From Bacillota bacterium (lineage in GTDB: Bacteria; Bacillota; Clostridia; Lachnospirales; Lachnospiraceae), in contig JAEZTJ010000076.1 of the NCBI GenBank assembly GCA_023421505.1, forward strand, positions 1 through 30,172: a stretch of 30,172 bases of DNA, given 5' to 3'. Positions within the stretch are counted from its first letter, which is position 1; each line of letters opens with the position of its first letter. Positions 16,502-23,977 of the stretch are shown in pieces. Under the pieces are notes generated by a model that was given only the letters and a program-made list of their open reading frames with translations, was not told the origin of the DNA and made no database searches. A program made the position numbers and the translations under genes.

Positions 16502-16541
16502 AATTAGTAAGAATTCTAACAATATGAATTCTTACTGATTA
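16501..16541. promoter_or_regulatory. Palindrome at the transcription start, possible operator
   Basis: AGTAAGAATTC (16506-16516) is repeated in exact inverse at 16526-16536 with a 9-base spacer; the symmetry extends to 16 bases per arm with one mismatch. It begins at the -10 element and is not followed by a T-run, so an operator or leader hairpin fits better than a terminator. The regulator is unknown; a MarR gene lies about 720 bp downstream. Confidence 0.5.
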
Positions 16542-16639
16542 AAAAACTATAGTGAAACAAGGTTTATAAGATTCGTAAACTATTTGTTTTATAATCAATA
16601 CCCAAGAATTTGAGTATAAATAAAAGAAAAGAGGATGAT

Positions 16640-17158
16640 ATGTTGGTAACAGTAAAAAGAAAAGATTTTGAAGTAATGAATGATATATCACTCATATGGA
16701 CATGTATTGAGCCTACTATTCAGCAGATACGTGGTAAAAATTTTGAAATTAAATCTAAGGCTTATGCCTCTCTGAATCTCGGACAGCGAAGCCTGTTAAT
16801 GTTTCAGATGTTGTATGGGCACACTTCTAATGGTGCCGAAGAGTTTTATACTCATCAATATTATTTGTTATCAAATGAGGGCGTCTGGTCACAGCTAAAA
16901 AAAGGAATGCAGTATTTTGGAGATTATGACATGATGTTTATTCTTGAAAAGATGGAGATGGATTTTAAAAGCCAAAAAACAGAGGAGTATATTAATGCGG
17001 TTGAGCAACCTAGTATTCTATTTAATAAATATACTGAATTATCTTCATCCAAGAGTAATCTAAATAAATTACTAAGAGATGCTTTCCCATCATCAATCAA
17101 GTTGGTTGCCACATATATCCGAAATAATACGGGTGAATTCGTACAGTTTATTGATTAA
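16640..17158 (+). CDS. DMP19-like (DUF4375-like) protein, function unknown
   Basis: A 172-residue soluble protein. ATG 16640 is chosen because GAGG lies five bases upstream; a TTG 30 bases earlier has no ribosome site. The central part LNLGQRSLLMFQMLYGHTSN, then GAEEFYTHQYYLL and a helix LKKGMQYFGDYDMMFILEKM, resembles the DMP19/DUF4375 layout (an N-G-G-F-x-Q-like segment between helices). The match is by eye and modest. The C-terminal 55 residues contain a Ser/Asn-rich stretch. It has its own promoter with a palindrome, and a short palindromic repeat (copy E) follows eight bases after the stop. Confidence 0.7.
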   Translation: MLVTVKRKDFEVMNDISLIWTCIEPTIQQIRGKNFEIKSKAYASLNLGQRSLLMFQMLYGHTSNGAEEFYTHQYYLLSNEGVWSQLKKGMQYFGDYDMMFILEKMEMDFKSQKTEEYINAVEQPSILFNKYTELSSSKSNLNKLLRDAFPSSIKLVATYIRNNTGEFVQFID

Positions 17159-17166
17159 TATAGAAA

Positions 17167-17228
17167 ATTGCGAAACTCATTAACGGTAAGTATTGTATAC
17201 AATTAAGAAATCTATATAGTTTCGCAAT
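17167..17228 (-). repeat. Dispersed palindromic element, copy E (minimal form)
   Basis: This 62-bp copy has perfect 10-bp ends ATTGCGAAAC/GTTTCGCAAT and a perfect 12-bp central palindrome ATTGTATACAAT (17192-17203), with no core. Between end and centre the two arms differ: the left has TCATTAACGGTAAGT and the right (inverse) TATATAGATTTCTTA, matching the two arm types of the other copies. It lies eight bases after one gene's stop and 35 before the MarR start. Confidence 0.88.
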
Positions 17229-17262
17229 GACCTAATTGATTAGATTCTTGGAGGGAGTTATC

Positions 17263-17718
17263 TTGAATAATAATAGATTAAAAGAACTACACAAGCTTTA
17301 TTATAATTTAATACCGCTATTTTATAAATGTAAGAACTTTTATATTGATAAAAACAGAACAGATGATTTATGCAATAAGAACCAATCGATGGCCATTATG
17401 ATAATAGGTAAGGCAGGAGAAATTACGCCTACTACACTGAGTAAATTTATTAATATGGAAAAAGGAAGCTTAACAACCATAATCGATTCGTTAGAAGAAA
17501 AGAGGCTTGTTAATAGATCCTGTGATTCTCATGACAGGAGAAAAGTGATATTATCATTGACTTCTGATGGAATGGAATATATGAATACCATTGAAGAGCA
17601 ATCTCAAAAGGGGCTCGCTTTGATGGTTGCTAATCTTAATGAAAGAGAAATTGACCAAATGTATGATAGTCTTAATACATTAGTAAAAATGTTGAAAAAG
17701 ATTGCAGATGGTATATGA
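17263..17718 (+). CDS. MarR family transcriptional regulator
   Basis: A 151-residue dimeric winged-helix DNA-binding protein. The start is TTG 17263, with GGAGGG (17250-17255) seven bases upstream; an in-frame TTG at 17236 lies inside no ribosome context. Helices 1-2 (HKLYYNLIPLFYKC) precede the winged helix: ITPTTLSKFINMEKGSLTTIIDSLEEKRLV as recognition region and SHDRRKVILSLTSDG as wing, then C-terminal dimer helices. It is followed 109 bp later, in the same direction, by a two-component system and an ABC transporter, and may regulate them or itself. Its ligand is unknown. Copy E of the palindromic repeat occupies its promoter region. Confidence 0.9.
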   Translation: MNNNRLKELHKLYYNLIPLFYKCKNFYIDKNRTDDLCNKNQSMAIMIIGKAGEITPTTLSKFINMEKGSLTTIIDSLEEKRLVNRSCDSHDRRKVILSLTSDGMEYMNTIEEQSQKGLALMVANLNEREIDQMYDSLNTLVKMLKKIADGI

Positions 17719-17827
17719 ATATTTAAAGCCATTCCGTAGGCTATAAAAAGTAGTGAAATTATAGAGAAATCTATGCTAAAGTTATTATGGAAGAGCAAAT
17801 GGAAAGCAATAACAAGGGAGGCATAGT

Positions 17828-18502
17828 ATGGGTTATAAAATATTAATTGTGGATGATGAACCGGATATCTTGCAGCTTCTTAAGGATTATTTTGAAATAC
17901 AGGGATATCTGGTGATGTTGGGAAGAAACGGTTTTGAGGCTATAGAGAAGGCCGCTCTTGGTCCGGATATCATTTTGCTGGATATTAATATGCCGGAGAT
18001 GGACGGACTTGAGGTGTGTAAACGTATTCGGATGCATATCAGCTGCCCGATACTTTTTTTAACTGCTAAGATAACAGAACGGGATAGAGTCAATGGGCTT
18101 ATGATTGGTGGGGATGATTATATAATCAAGCCCTTCAGCATTGATGAGCTGGGAGCCAGAGTTACAGCTCATTTAAGAAGAGAGGCAAGAAATTCGAGAA
18201 AAGAGACGATTAGATTTGTAGAGGATTTTACCATTAATTTTAGTGAGCGATGCATTTATTATAAAAAGGAAGAGCTTGCGTTAACGAAGACAGAATTTGA
18301 TATTCTTGAATATCTATGTATGAACAAAGGACAGGTCTTCAGTAAAGAAAGAATTTATGAAAAGCTGTGGGGCTACGACAGTGAGGGAGACAGTAATATA
18401 GTAACAGAGCATATCAGACGTATCCGCCTAAAGCTGTCAAAATATATTGAAAAACCGTTGATAGAGACGGTGTGGGGAGTGGGCTATAAATGGATTGGCT
18501 AG
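17828..18502 (+). CDS. OmpR/PhoB family response regulator
   Basis: A 224-residue two-component regulator. The receiver domain (1-115) has the acidic pocket Asp9-Asp10, the phosphoacceptor Asp52 in DIILLDINMPEMDG, and the conserved FLTAK and IIKPF positions. The C-terminal winged helix (about 128-224) contains LTKTEFDILEYL, the recognition region DSNIVTEHIRRIRLKL and the wing ETVWGVGYKW. ATG 17828 follows AGGGAGG. Its stop overlaps the kinase start by 13 bases, so the two are translationally coupled. The probable target is the ABC operon downstream, where an 11-bp-spaced direct repeat occurs at 19786-19804. Confidence 0.95.
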   Translation: MGYKILIVDDEPDILQLLKDYFEIQGYLVMLGRNGFEAIEKAALGPDIILLDINMPEMDGLEVCKRIRMHISCPILFLTAKITERDRVNGLMIGGDDYIIKPFSIDELGARVTAHLRREARNSRKETIRFVEDFTINFSERCIYYKKEELALTKTEFDILEYLCMNKGQVFSKERIYEKLWGYDSEGDSNIVTEHIRRIRLKLSKYIEKPLIETVWGVGYKWIG

Positions 18503-19710
18503 ATGAAAAAGTAAATAAATTAATAAAATGGGTAAGCAATCTTTCTCTCAGAAAAGCCCTATTTGTTTATATTATTACTTGCATCTTCGTTGTAGGTATC
18601 TTATATGCCGTAACAATGGCAGTGTGTGATAGATGGGAAAAGTATATATGGACTTGGGATACTGTAACCAGCGAACCGGGCGGGCTGGAAGAAGTGGTGG
18701 ATTATACTTTCTATTACGATTATTCTAAGCTTACAACCATTGAGAAAATTGTTGCAAGGACAATTAATTTTATTCAAAGCTGGAGTATGATTATCTATTC
18801 CTTAGGAGGTATTATTGTATTTTCTTTATTATATTATAAACATAAGCTAAAACAGCCTCTTCGAATACTAAGGGATGCAACCGATAAGGTAACAAATAAT
18901 AATCTGGATTTTGAGATTTACTATGACAGCAAGGATGAATTCGGTGACCTGTGTCACTCCTTTGATCTGATGAGAAAGGAGCTTTTACAAAATAATAATG
19001 AAATGTGGGATATGATGGAGGAGCAAAAACGGTTGAATGCTGCCTTTGCCCACGATTTAAGAACGCCGCTAACTGTGCTTCGCGGATACACCGACTTCTT
19101 AAGGGAATATATTCCTAAGGGTAAAATAAATGAAGATAAACTACTATCTACCCTATCGACAATGTCCGGTCATATAGAGCGCTTGGAGCGGTATAGCAAT
19201 ACGATGAAGGAAATATATAGCTTTGAGGAAATTATGGTAAACCCTTCTCCTATAACTGGAAAAGGGATTTTTCAAAGCATGAGAGATTATGTAGAGTTAC
19301 TAGATGGTAGAGAAGGTATCTCTGTTAAGCTTTCCGATTCAATCAATGAGCTTGAACAAAAATTGTATTTAGATCAGACAATCGTAATGGAGGTTTTTGA
19401 AAATCTGCTATCGAATGCACTGCGTTATGCGAAAGCTGAGGTTCAGATTACGATAACAGCAGATGAGGAGAATATGCTGCTGATTTCCGTAGCGGATGAT
19501 GGGAAAGGCTTCAGCCCGGAAGCACTATCGATGGCAGCAAAGCCCTACTATACGGAGTGGAAAGATAATAGTTCAAGTCATTTTGGGATTGGATTATATA
19601 TCTGTAGGCTTCTTTGTGCAAAGCATGGAGGCTGGCTGAGCTTTATGAATCGAATGGAGAAGGGTGCGATCGTTACTGCTTGCTTTTATATAGGTAAAAT
19701 GGATAGCTAA
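18490..19710 (+). CDS. Membrane sensor histidine kinase
   Basis: A 406-residue kinase. Transmembrane helices lie at about 23-45 and 99-116, with an extracytoplasmic loop of about 53 residues rich in Trp, Tyr and acidic positions. A HAMP linker (about 117-170) leads to the dimerisation/phosphoacceptor domain with His188 in FAHDLRTPLTVLRGY. The ATPase domain follows: N box VFENLLSNALRYA, G1 SVADDGKGF and G2 HFGIGLYICRLL. It should phosphorylate the response regulator whose gene overlaps it by 13 bases. The signal is unknown; the transporter neighbours suggest a peptide-antibiotic or cell-envelope cue, which is inference. Confidence 0.95.
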   Translation: MDWLDEKVNKLIKWVSNLSLRKALFVYIITCIFVVGILYAVTMAVCDRWEKYIWTWDTVTSEPGGLEEVVDYTFYYDYSKLTTIEKIVARTINFIQSWSMIIYSLGGIIVFSLLYYKHKLKQPLRILRDATDKVTNNNLDFEIYYDSKDEFGDLCHSFDLMRKELLQNNNEMWDMMEEQKRLNAAFAHDLRTPLTVLRGYTDFLREYIPKGKINEDKLLSTLSTMSGHIERLERYSNTMKEIYSFEEIMVNPSPITGKGIFQSMRDYVELLDGREGISVKLSDSINELEQKLYLDQTIVMEVFENLLSNALRYAKAEVQITITADEENMLLISVADDGKGFSPEALSMAAKPYYTEWKDNSSSHFGIGLYICRLLCAKHGGWLSFMNRMEKGAIVTACFYIGKMDS

Positions 19711-19785
19711 GCGTATACTAAAAGATATTGTTTTACAGCTAGATAAATATATACCTAGAAAATAACCTAATAAAATTTCTTTCTG

Positions 19786-19825
19786 ATGTAGATAAAATGT
19801 AGATTTTTAAAGCTTATTCTATAAA
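19786..19825 (+). promoter_or_regulatory. Direct-repeat activator site and promoter of the ABC operon
   Basis: ATGTAGAT occurs at 19786-19793 and again at 19797-19804, eleven bases apart, or one helical turn. The second copy covers the -35 position of a TATAAA -10 (19820-19825) that has no consensus -35 of its own. This is the usual layout for OmpR-type regulators that activate a weak promoter, and such a regulator is encoded just upstream. Confidence 0.5.
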
Positions 19826-19896
19826 CATGAAGCGAATGCTTCGGCTGTAAGTTGGATGAAAAAATCATTAGTACTTTAAAACTGAAAGGAGTAGGC

Positions 19897-20784
19897 ATGT
19901 CTACAGAAATTATTATTCAAAATCTAAATCAATATTACGGAAAAAAATGCGCTCTGAAGGATGTTAACCTAACAATCAAGCAGGGGATGTTTGGTTTACT
20001 TGGCAGAAATGGAGCAGGAAAGACAACCCTGATGAAGGTATTAGTTACCTTATTACCAAAAACAAGAGGGGCGGTAACCGTATGCGGGGTACCGATTTCA
20101 AAAGAAGCACAGATCAGAAAGATAACCGGATATCTTCCACAGGATTTTTCTATGTACGCGAATATGACGGTATATGAAGCGATGGATTATCTTGGCGTAT
20201 TATCCGGTCTTACGAAGGAGGAAAGGAAAAGTAGAATTCCGGAGCTAATCAGAAAGGTAAACCTCCAGGATAAAACTCAGGCGAAGGTGAAAGCCTTATC
20301 CGGTGGTATGAAACGACGTCTTGGCATTGCACAGGCAATTTTGCACGATCCTAAGGTATTAATTGTAGATGAGCCAACCGCGGGGCTTGACCCGGAGGAG
20401 AGAGTGCGTTTTCGTAATCTACTCAGCGAAATAGCACAGGACAGAATAGTGATATTGTCAACACATATCGTAGGTGATATTGAAGCGACCTGCGAAAATA
20501 TAGCAGTACTTGAGAGTGGTGAAATAATTTATAAGGGTACGGTAGCCTCCTTACTCGATGAGGCAGGAGGTAAGATCTTTACGTCGGAAATCAGCAAGGC
20601 AGATCTGCCGCAGATTAAGAAGCAGTATACTGTTACAAGTATGCTGACTATGGGTAACCGGATCAATATTCGTTTTATAGCAGACAGTAAGCCTTTTTTT
20701 AGTGCAATACCTGCCGAAGCCAATGTAGAGGATGCTTATATGTATCTGATGAGAGATCAGGAAGGGGTGCAGGAATGTTTTTGA
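19897..20784 (+). CDS. ABC transporter ATP-binding protein
   Basis: A 295-residue ATPase subunit. ATG 19897 is chosen because AAAGGAG lies five bases upstream; an earlier in-frame TTG at 19852 has no ribosome site. Motifs are Walker A GRNGAGKT (36-43), a Q-loop in LPQDFSMY, the signature LSGGMKRR (from 134), Walker B ending Asp158-Glu159 in LIVDEPTAGLD, and the H-loop His190 in STHI. The last 80 residues form a C-terminal extension typical of exporters of the drug/lantibiotic-immunity group. It overlaps the next gene by 10 bases. Together with the two membrane proteins it makes one transporter. Confidence 0.95.
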   Translation: MSTEIIIQNLNQYYGKKCALKDVNLTIKQGMFGLLGRNGAGKTTLMKVLVTLLPKTRGAVTVCGVPISKEAQIRKITGYLPQDFSMYANMTVYEAMDYLGVLSGLTKEERKSRIPELIRKVNLQDKTQAKVKALSGGMKRRLGIAQAILHDPKVLIVDEPTAGLDPEERVRFRNLLSEIAQDRIVILSTHIVGDIEATCENIAVLESGEIIYKGTVASLLDEAGGKIFTSEISKADLPQIKKQYTVTSMLTMGNRINIRFIADSKPFFSAIPAEANVEDAYMYLMRDQEGVQECF

Positions 20785-22151
20785 CACTTTATCTGAAAGA
20801 ATGTAAGCAGGTGCTAAAAGGCCTTACCTACTATTTTATTATTATTTGCATGGCACTCTTTTATTTCTCGCAGCTTGGTAATACGGAAGTTGTTACGAAG
20901 CCACAGCCCGGGTTACCGAGCTACGGGTGGACGGTTAGTGATGATAAAGCCGTTATTATGGAGAAGACGCTGGAGGTTTTTGCCAGAGAGTATGCTTTTA
21001 ATAAGTATTATACCTATCCATACGGCTTTTGTAAGAAGGTTACCTTAGGTAATCGTAAGAAGGCTAAAATGGGAGAAATCTTATTAGAAGTTACTGGCTT
21101 AGAGAAAGAAAAACTGGATAGTTATTTAAGAGAACATTATTACAAAGGATTTGATTCCAGTACTTCGTCCGATACATCCATAACAATCTCTAAAGATGCA
21201 GCCAAAGATGGAACGGGACTTACGATTGAACAGGATTCTGGTAATAATAGTACATCAATATCTGTTGAGGAAGCCTCAGAACAGGAGCAGGAAGCTCCGG
21301 CAGATTACGCAACAAACACTACAGCAGAAGCCTTGACTGTAAAACAGGGCATGACCTATGAGAATTTTACAGAGTTTATGTCAAAGGCGGATAAGCTGTT
21401 GGGAGGTGGTTCAAACTATCATAAGGATAGTCTTCAGAATAATGCATATGTTCAAAGAACCTATGAACAGGCTTTAGCAGACTATAAGGATATCATAGAG
21501 AAGGACCGCCTAACCGGAGCCTATGCAAGATTATTCTGTGATTATATTGGAATCGTACTTGCCATTTTACCGATCTTTATTGCGGTAACAAGGTTTCAAC
21601 GGGATAGGCGTGCGAAAGCGAATGAGATTATATTTACCAGAAAGGCTTCTTCCCTTCAGATTGTATTATCAAGGTATTTTGCGATGCTTACCATGCTACT
21701 CCTTCCAGTATTTCTGATTTCCTTATCTATGCTGATAGAATGTATCGTCACGGGATCCAGAACAGGAGTAACAATTGATTATCTGGCATTTCCGAAGTAT
21801 ATACTTGGCTGGCTCTTACCGACGATGATGGTTACCACCTCTGTTGGTGTGTTTTTTACAGAGCTTACAGATACAGCGATTGCAATCATTTTCCAAGGGT
21901 TATGGTGGTTTATCAGCCTGATGGGTAATAAGAATTTGACTGGTGGTTATGGTTGGAATTTGGTACCCAGACATAATAGCTTAGGCGAGTATCAGACTTA
22001 TAGTGATAATTTTAATACTCTTGTGACCAATAGAATAACCTATACGATAATATCCATTGTATTAATCATAGCGGCGGTTGGAATTTATGATTTAAAAAGG
22101 AAGGGAAGGTTAAATATACGTGGAAAAATATTTACAAATCGGAAAAAGTAA
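20775..22151 (+). CDS. ABC transporter membrane protein with a large external domain
   Basis: A 458-residue membrane subunit. One helix at about 15-33 is followed by some 220 residues outside the membrane, containing a Ser/Thr/Glu-rich low-complexity stretch (about 125-195). About five or six more helices fill the C-terminal 200 residues, ending with a basic tail. This ABC-2-like arrangement (first helix, big loop, helix bundle) is common in Firmicutes efflux systems. ATG 20775 overlaps the ATPase gene by 10 bases, and GGAAGGGG lies upstream. Its 3' end overlaps the next gene by 32 bases. What is transported is not known. Confidence 0.85.
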   Translation: MFLTLYLKECKQVLKGLTYYFIIICMALFYFSQLGNTEVVTKPQPGLPSYGWTVSDDKAVIMEKTLEVFAREYAFNKYYTYPYGFCKKVTLGNRKKAKMGEILLEVTGLEKEKLDSYLREHYYKGFDSSTSSDTSITISKDAAKDGTGLTIEQDSGNNSTSISVEEASEQEQEAPADYATNTTAEALTVKQGMTYENFTEFMSKADKLLGGGSNYHKDSLQNNAYVQRTYEQALADYKDIIEKDRLTGAYARLFCDYIGIVLAILPIFIAVTRFQRDRRAKANEIIFTRKASSLQIVLSRYFAMLTMLLLPVFLISLSMLIECIVTGSRTGVTIDYLAFPKYILGWLLPTMMVTTSVGVFFTELTDTAIAIIFQGLWWFISLMGNKNLTGGYGWNLVPRHNSLGEYQTYSDNFNTLVTNRITYTIISIVLIIAAVGIYDLKRKGRLNIRGKIFTNRKK

Positions 22152-22764
22152 TTTGAAGCATAATCTACTCCCTCATCTGACGATTGCCACGCTGTTTTTG
22201 TGTCTTACCCCTTTCCTTATGGGAATATCGTATTTGGATGCACCCAGTACTGCAAGGATACTGGAAATGTATGTGGCATTGCTTGGAGTAATTCTACTAA
22301 CGCCAATCTATCTACCGGAACAGAATAAAGAGATCCGTGAGCTGGTGGAAGCAAAATTTACTTCATCAATTGTAGTCATCATAATCAGGGTGCTGGAAGC
22401 AATGCTTTGTATGATAATCCTTATTGGAGTTTATATTATCTTACTGAAGAACAATCATTGCAGCTTTCCGGAGATGAAATTTTATCTCGGAACTTTGGGG
22501 GAGGCAGTTTTTTTAGGAGGAATGGGCTTTTTTGTATACAGTATCTTTGATCAGATTGCTGTTGCATATATGCTGCCGTTGGTTTACTATATGATCAATT
22601 ATAGCGGTAGAAAGTATTTAAAAGATTTTTTCTTGTTTTCCATGTCCTATGAAGGCTACAGGGAGAAAGCTTATCTTGCCATAGTTGGTTTGGTACTCAT
22701 ATTCTTAGGAATATGCTATCCCTATATTGCGAAAAGAGCTTTACCCAGGCTGATGTGGCATTAA
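22120..22764 (+). CDS. Second ABC transporter membrane protein
   Basis: A 214-residue protein with about six hydrophobic helices: near 20-37, 47-64, 83-106, 124-143, 146-160 and 185-202. The short external loops and a basic cytoplasmic end suggest a partner permease of the preceding subunit. The start is GTG 22120, with GGAAGG about ten bases upstream; the 32-base overlap with the previous gene indicates coupling. No family is recognised beyond its context. Copy A of the palindromic repeat begins 13 bases after its stop. Confidence 0.8.
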   Translation: MEKYLQIGKSNLKHNLLPHLTIATLFLCLTPFLMGISYLDAPSTARILEMYVALLGVILLTPIYLPEQNKEIRELVEAKFTSSIVVIIIRVLEAMLCMIILIGVYIILLKNNHCSFPEMKFYLGTLGEAVFLGGMGFFVYSIFDQIAVAYMLPLVYYMINYSGRKYLKDFFLFSMSYEGYREKAYLAIVGLVLIFLGICYPYIAKRALPRLMWH

Positions 22765-22777
22765 TAGTAATTAGTTA

Positions 22778-22912
22778 ATTGCGAAACAATATAGTTTTAT
22801 TAATTGTATACACATTAGATATTATTCCTTCGCTCCAACGCTCCTTCGGGCTTAACTTCCGCTTCGGAATAGTATCTAATGTGTATTACTTACAGTTTAT
22901 GAGTTTCGCAAA
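22778..22912 (+). repeat. Dispersed palindromic element, copy A (full form)
   Basis: 135 bp with ends ATTGCGAAAC and GTTTCGCAAA. Left arm: AATATAGTTTTATTAATTG. Right arm (inverse): TCATAAACTGTAAGTAAT. The inner stem (22809-22828 with 22866-22885) pairs at 19 of 20 positions, the exception being G-U if transcribed. The 37-base core (22829-22865) matches copy B in inverse orientation, with CGCTCCAACGCT and GCTTAACTTCCGCT. It follows the last ABC gene by 13 bases. Confidence 0.92.
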
Positions 22913-22923
22913 TGCCTATGTAA

Positions 22924-22958
22924 TAAAAATGAGGTGATTTCTTAAAAAAATCACCTCA
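22924..22958 (-). terminator. Terminator of the leftward degV - LUD - small peptide group
   Basis: TGAGGTGATTT (22930-22940) and its exact complement (22948-22958) form an 11-bp stem with a 7-base loop. Read on the minus strand, it is followed by ATTTTTA. It lies 34 bases beyond the stop of the 58-residue gene. Confidence 0.82.
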
Positions 22959-22991
22959 GCATTAGGTTATATATTCATCTTCTTCTTTGGA

Positions 22992-23168
22992 CTACTTATC
23001 AAAATAACCCTCTTCCAGCATCTTTCGAAAGCTCTTTGTACCGAATATTATTCCCACAATCAAAATTCCTGCAACACTTACATATTTAACTATTTTAGGT
23101 ACATCTACATTGACGTTAACAATTACGCTAGAATCGGTATCTTTAGGAGAAATATTTTTTGATGACAT
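22992..23168 (-). CDS. 58-residue single-helix membrane peptide
   Basis: A short reading frame supported by GTGAGGA seven bases before ATG 23168 and by a terminator 34 bases past its stop. The product begins MSSKNISPKD, then alternating Val/Asn/Asp (SSVIVNVNVDVP), a hydrophobic helix YVSVAGILIVGIIFG at about 29-43, and a charged tail TKSFRKMLEEGYFDK. It is 96 bp downstream of the LUD gene on the same strand and probably shares its transcript. I recognise no family. The N-terminal strand-like repeat before a single helix suggests a small bitopic membrane protein. Confidence 0.7.
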   Translation of the reverse strand: MSSKNISPKDTDSSVIVNVNVDVPKIVKYVSVAGILIVGIIFGTKSFRKMLEEGYFDK

Positions 23169-23264
23169 AGGAGTATCCTCACTTTCTATTCATATAGTTA
23201 TATGTATTAAATTTATTACCGATATAATAGTTTTACCATATATTTTTAAGAGTAAGCGAAAAAA

Positions 23265-23900
23265 TTAATAACCAAGCTCTTCACCTACTAGAATTACATT
23301 GATACGGCCGGGAATTCTGGATTTTCTAGTAATGACAATTTCACAGCAGAGGCAGTCATCTGTCAGACAATTTGCACATTTACCAAGCTCAGCACAGGGA
23401 GTCTTTGAGCCAAGTCGTATCGCATTGGGCGGAGTAGCCATATTGCGAACTCGCTCAATACCTGTTGTTACATCAGTTACTATTTTATTCATACCGGCTA
23501 TGATAATTACATTCTTAGGGCCTGTAATAAGACATGCAACACGGTTACCATTGCCGTCAATATTAATTAGCTGACCGTCTAAGGTTATCGCATTAGAACT
23601 CATAAAAAAATAATCAGCTGTAACAATCTTGCTATACATAGCAGTCTTTTCTTCCGGTGTTTCGGCGGCAAAGCGGTCATAGATAATATAATCGGAGGCT
23701 GCCAGCTCATCCATTAATCCTATTTCACTTAAGGTTTGAGATCCACCCCAGGAAATAGAGCAGCCGGGTGTAAGAAAACGTTTTGCAGTAAGCAGAGCAT
23801 CCTCGGAGTTATCACAATAATAACCCTCTATCCCTCTTTTGTTGAATTTTTCAATAATACTGTCCGCTAAATTCTCATAGTATACCTTCTTAGGTGACAT
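23265..23900 (-). CDS. LUD-domain protein (lactate-utilisation-like, DUF162)
   Basis: A 211-residue protein of the LUD fold found in LutC-like proteins and widespread in clostridia. The start is ATG 23900, six bases after AGGAGG; upstream in-frame ATGs at 23921 and 23903 lie before or too near the ribosome site. Visible elements are SWGGSQTLSEIGLMDEL, a tyrosine/aspartate-rich segment, SSNAITLDGQLINIDGNGNRVA, and GPKNVIIIAGMNKIV. Near the C-terminus, CAELGKCANCLTDDCLCC provides six Cys in about 18 residues, possibly a metal or Fe-S site. It is the middle gene of a leftward group after degV. A role in lactate oxidation is known for relatives in lut operons; here lutA and lutB are absent, so the role is open. 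Confidence 0.88.
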   Translation of the reverse strand: MSPKKVYYENLADSIIEKFNKRGIEGYYCDNSEDALLTAKRFLTPGCSISWGGSQTLSEIGLMDELAASDYIIYDRFAAETPEEKTAMYSKIVTADYFFMSSNAITLDGQLINIDGNGNRVACLITGPKNVIIIAGMNKIVTDVTTGIERVRNMATPPNAIRLGSKTPCAELGKCANCLTDDCLCCEIVITRKSRIPGRINVILVGEELGY

Positions 23901-23977
23901 CATGTACCTCCTTATATACAATTATATTCATGTTAAATTCCTAACTCAGGCTTTTGACGCCCTAATCCATTTAGGTA

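Noticed and set aside
22778..22912. Palindromic repeat copy as an ordinary terminator of the ABC operon
   Set aside because: The same sequence occurs at four other loci, also upstream of genes, and no T-run follows the outer stem; termination may be a side effect but is not its identity.
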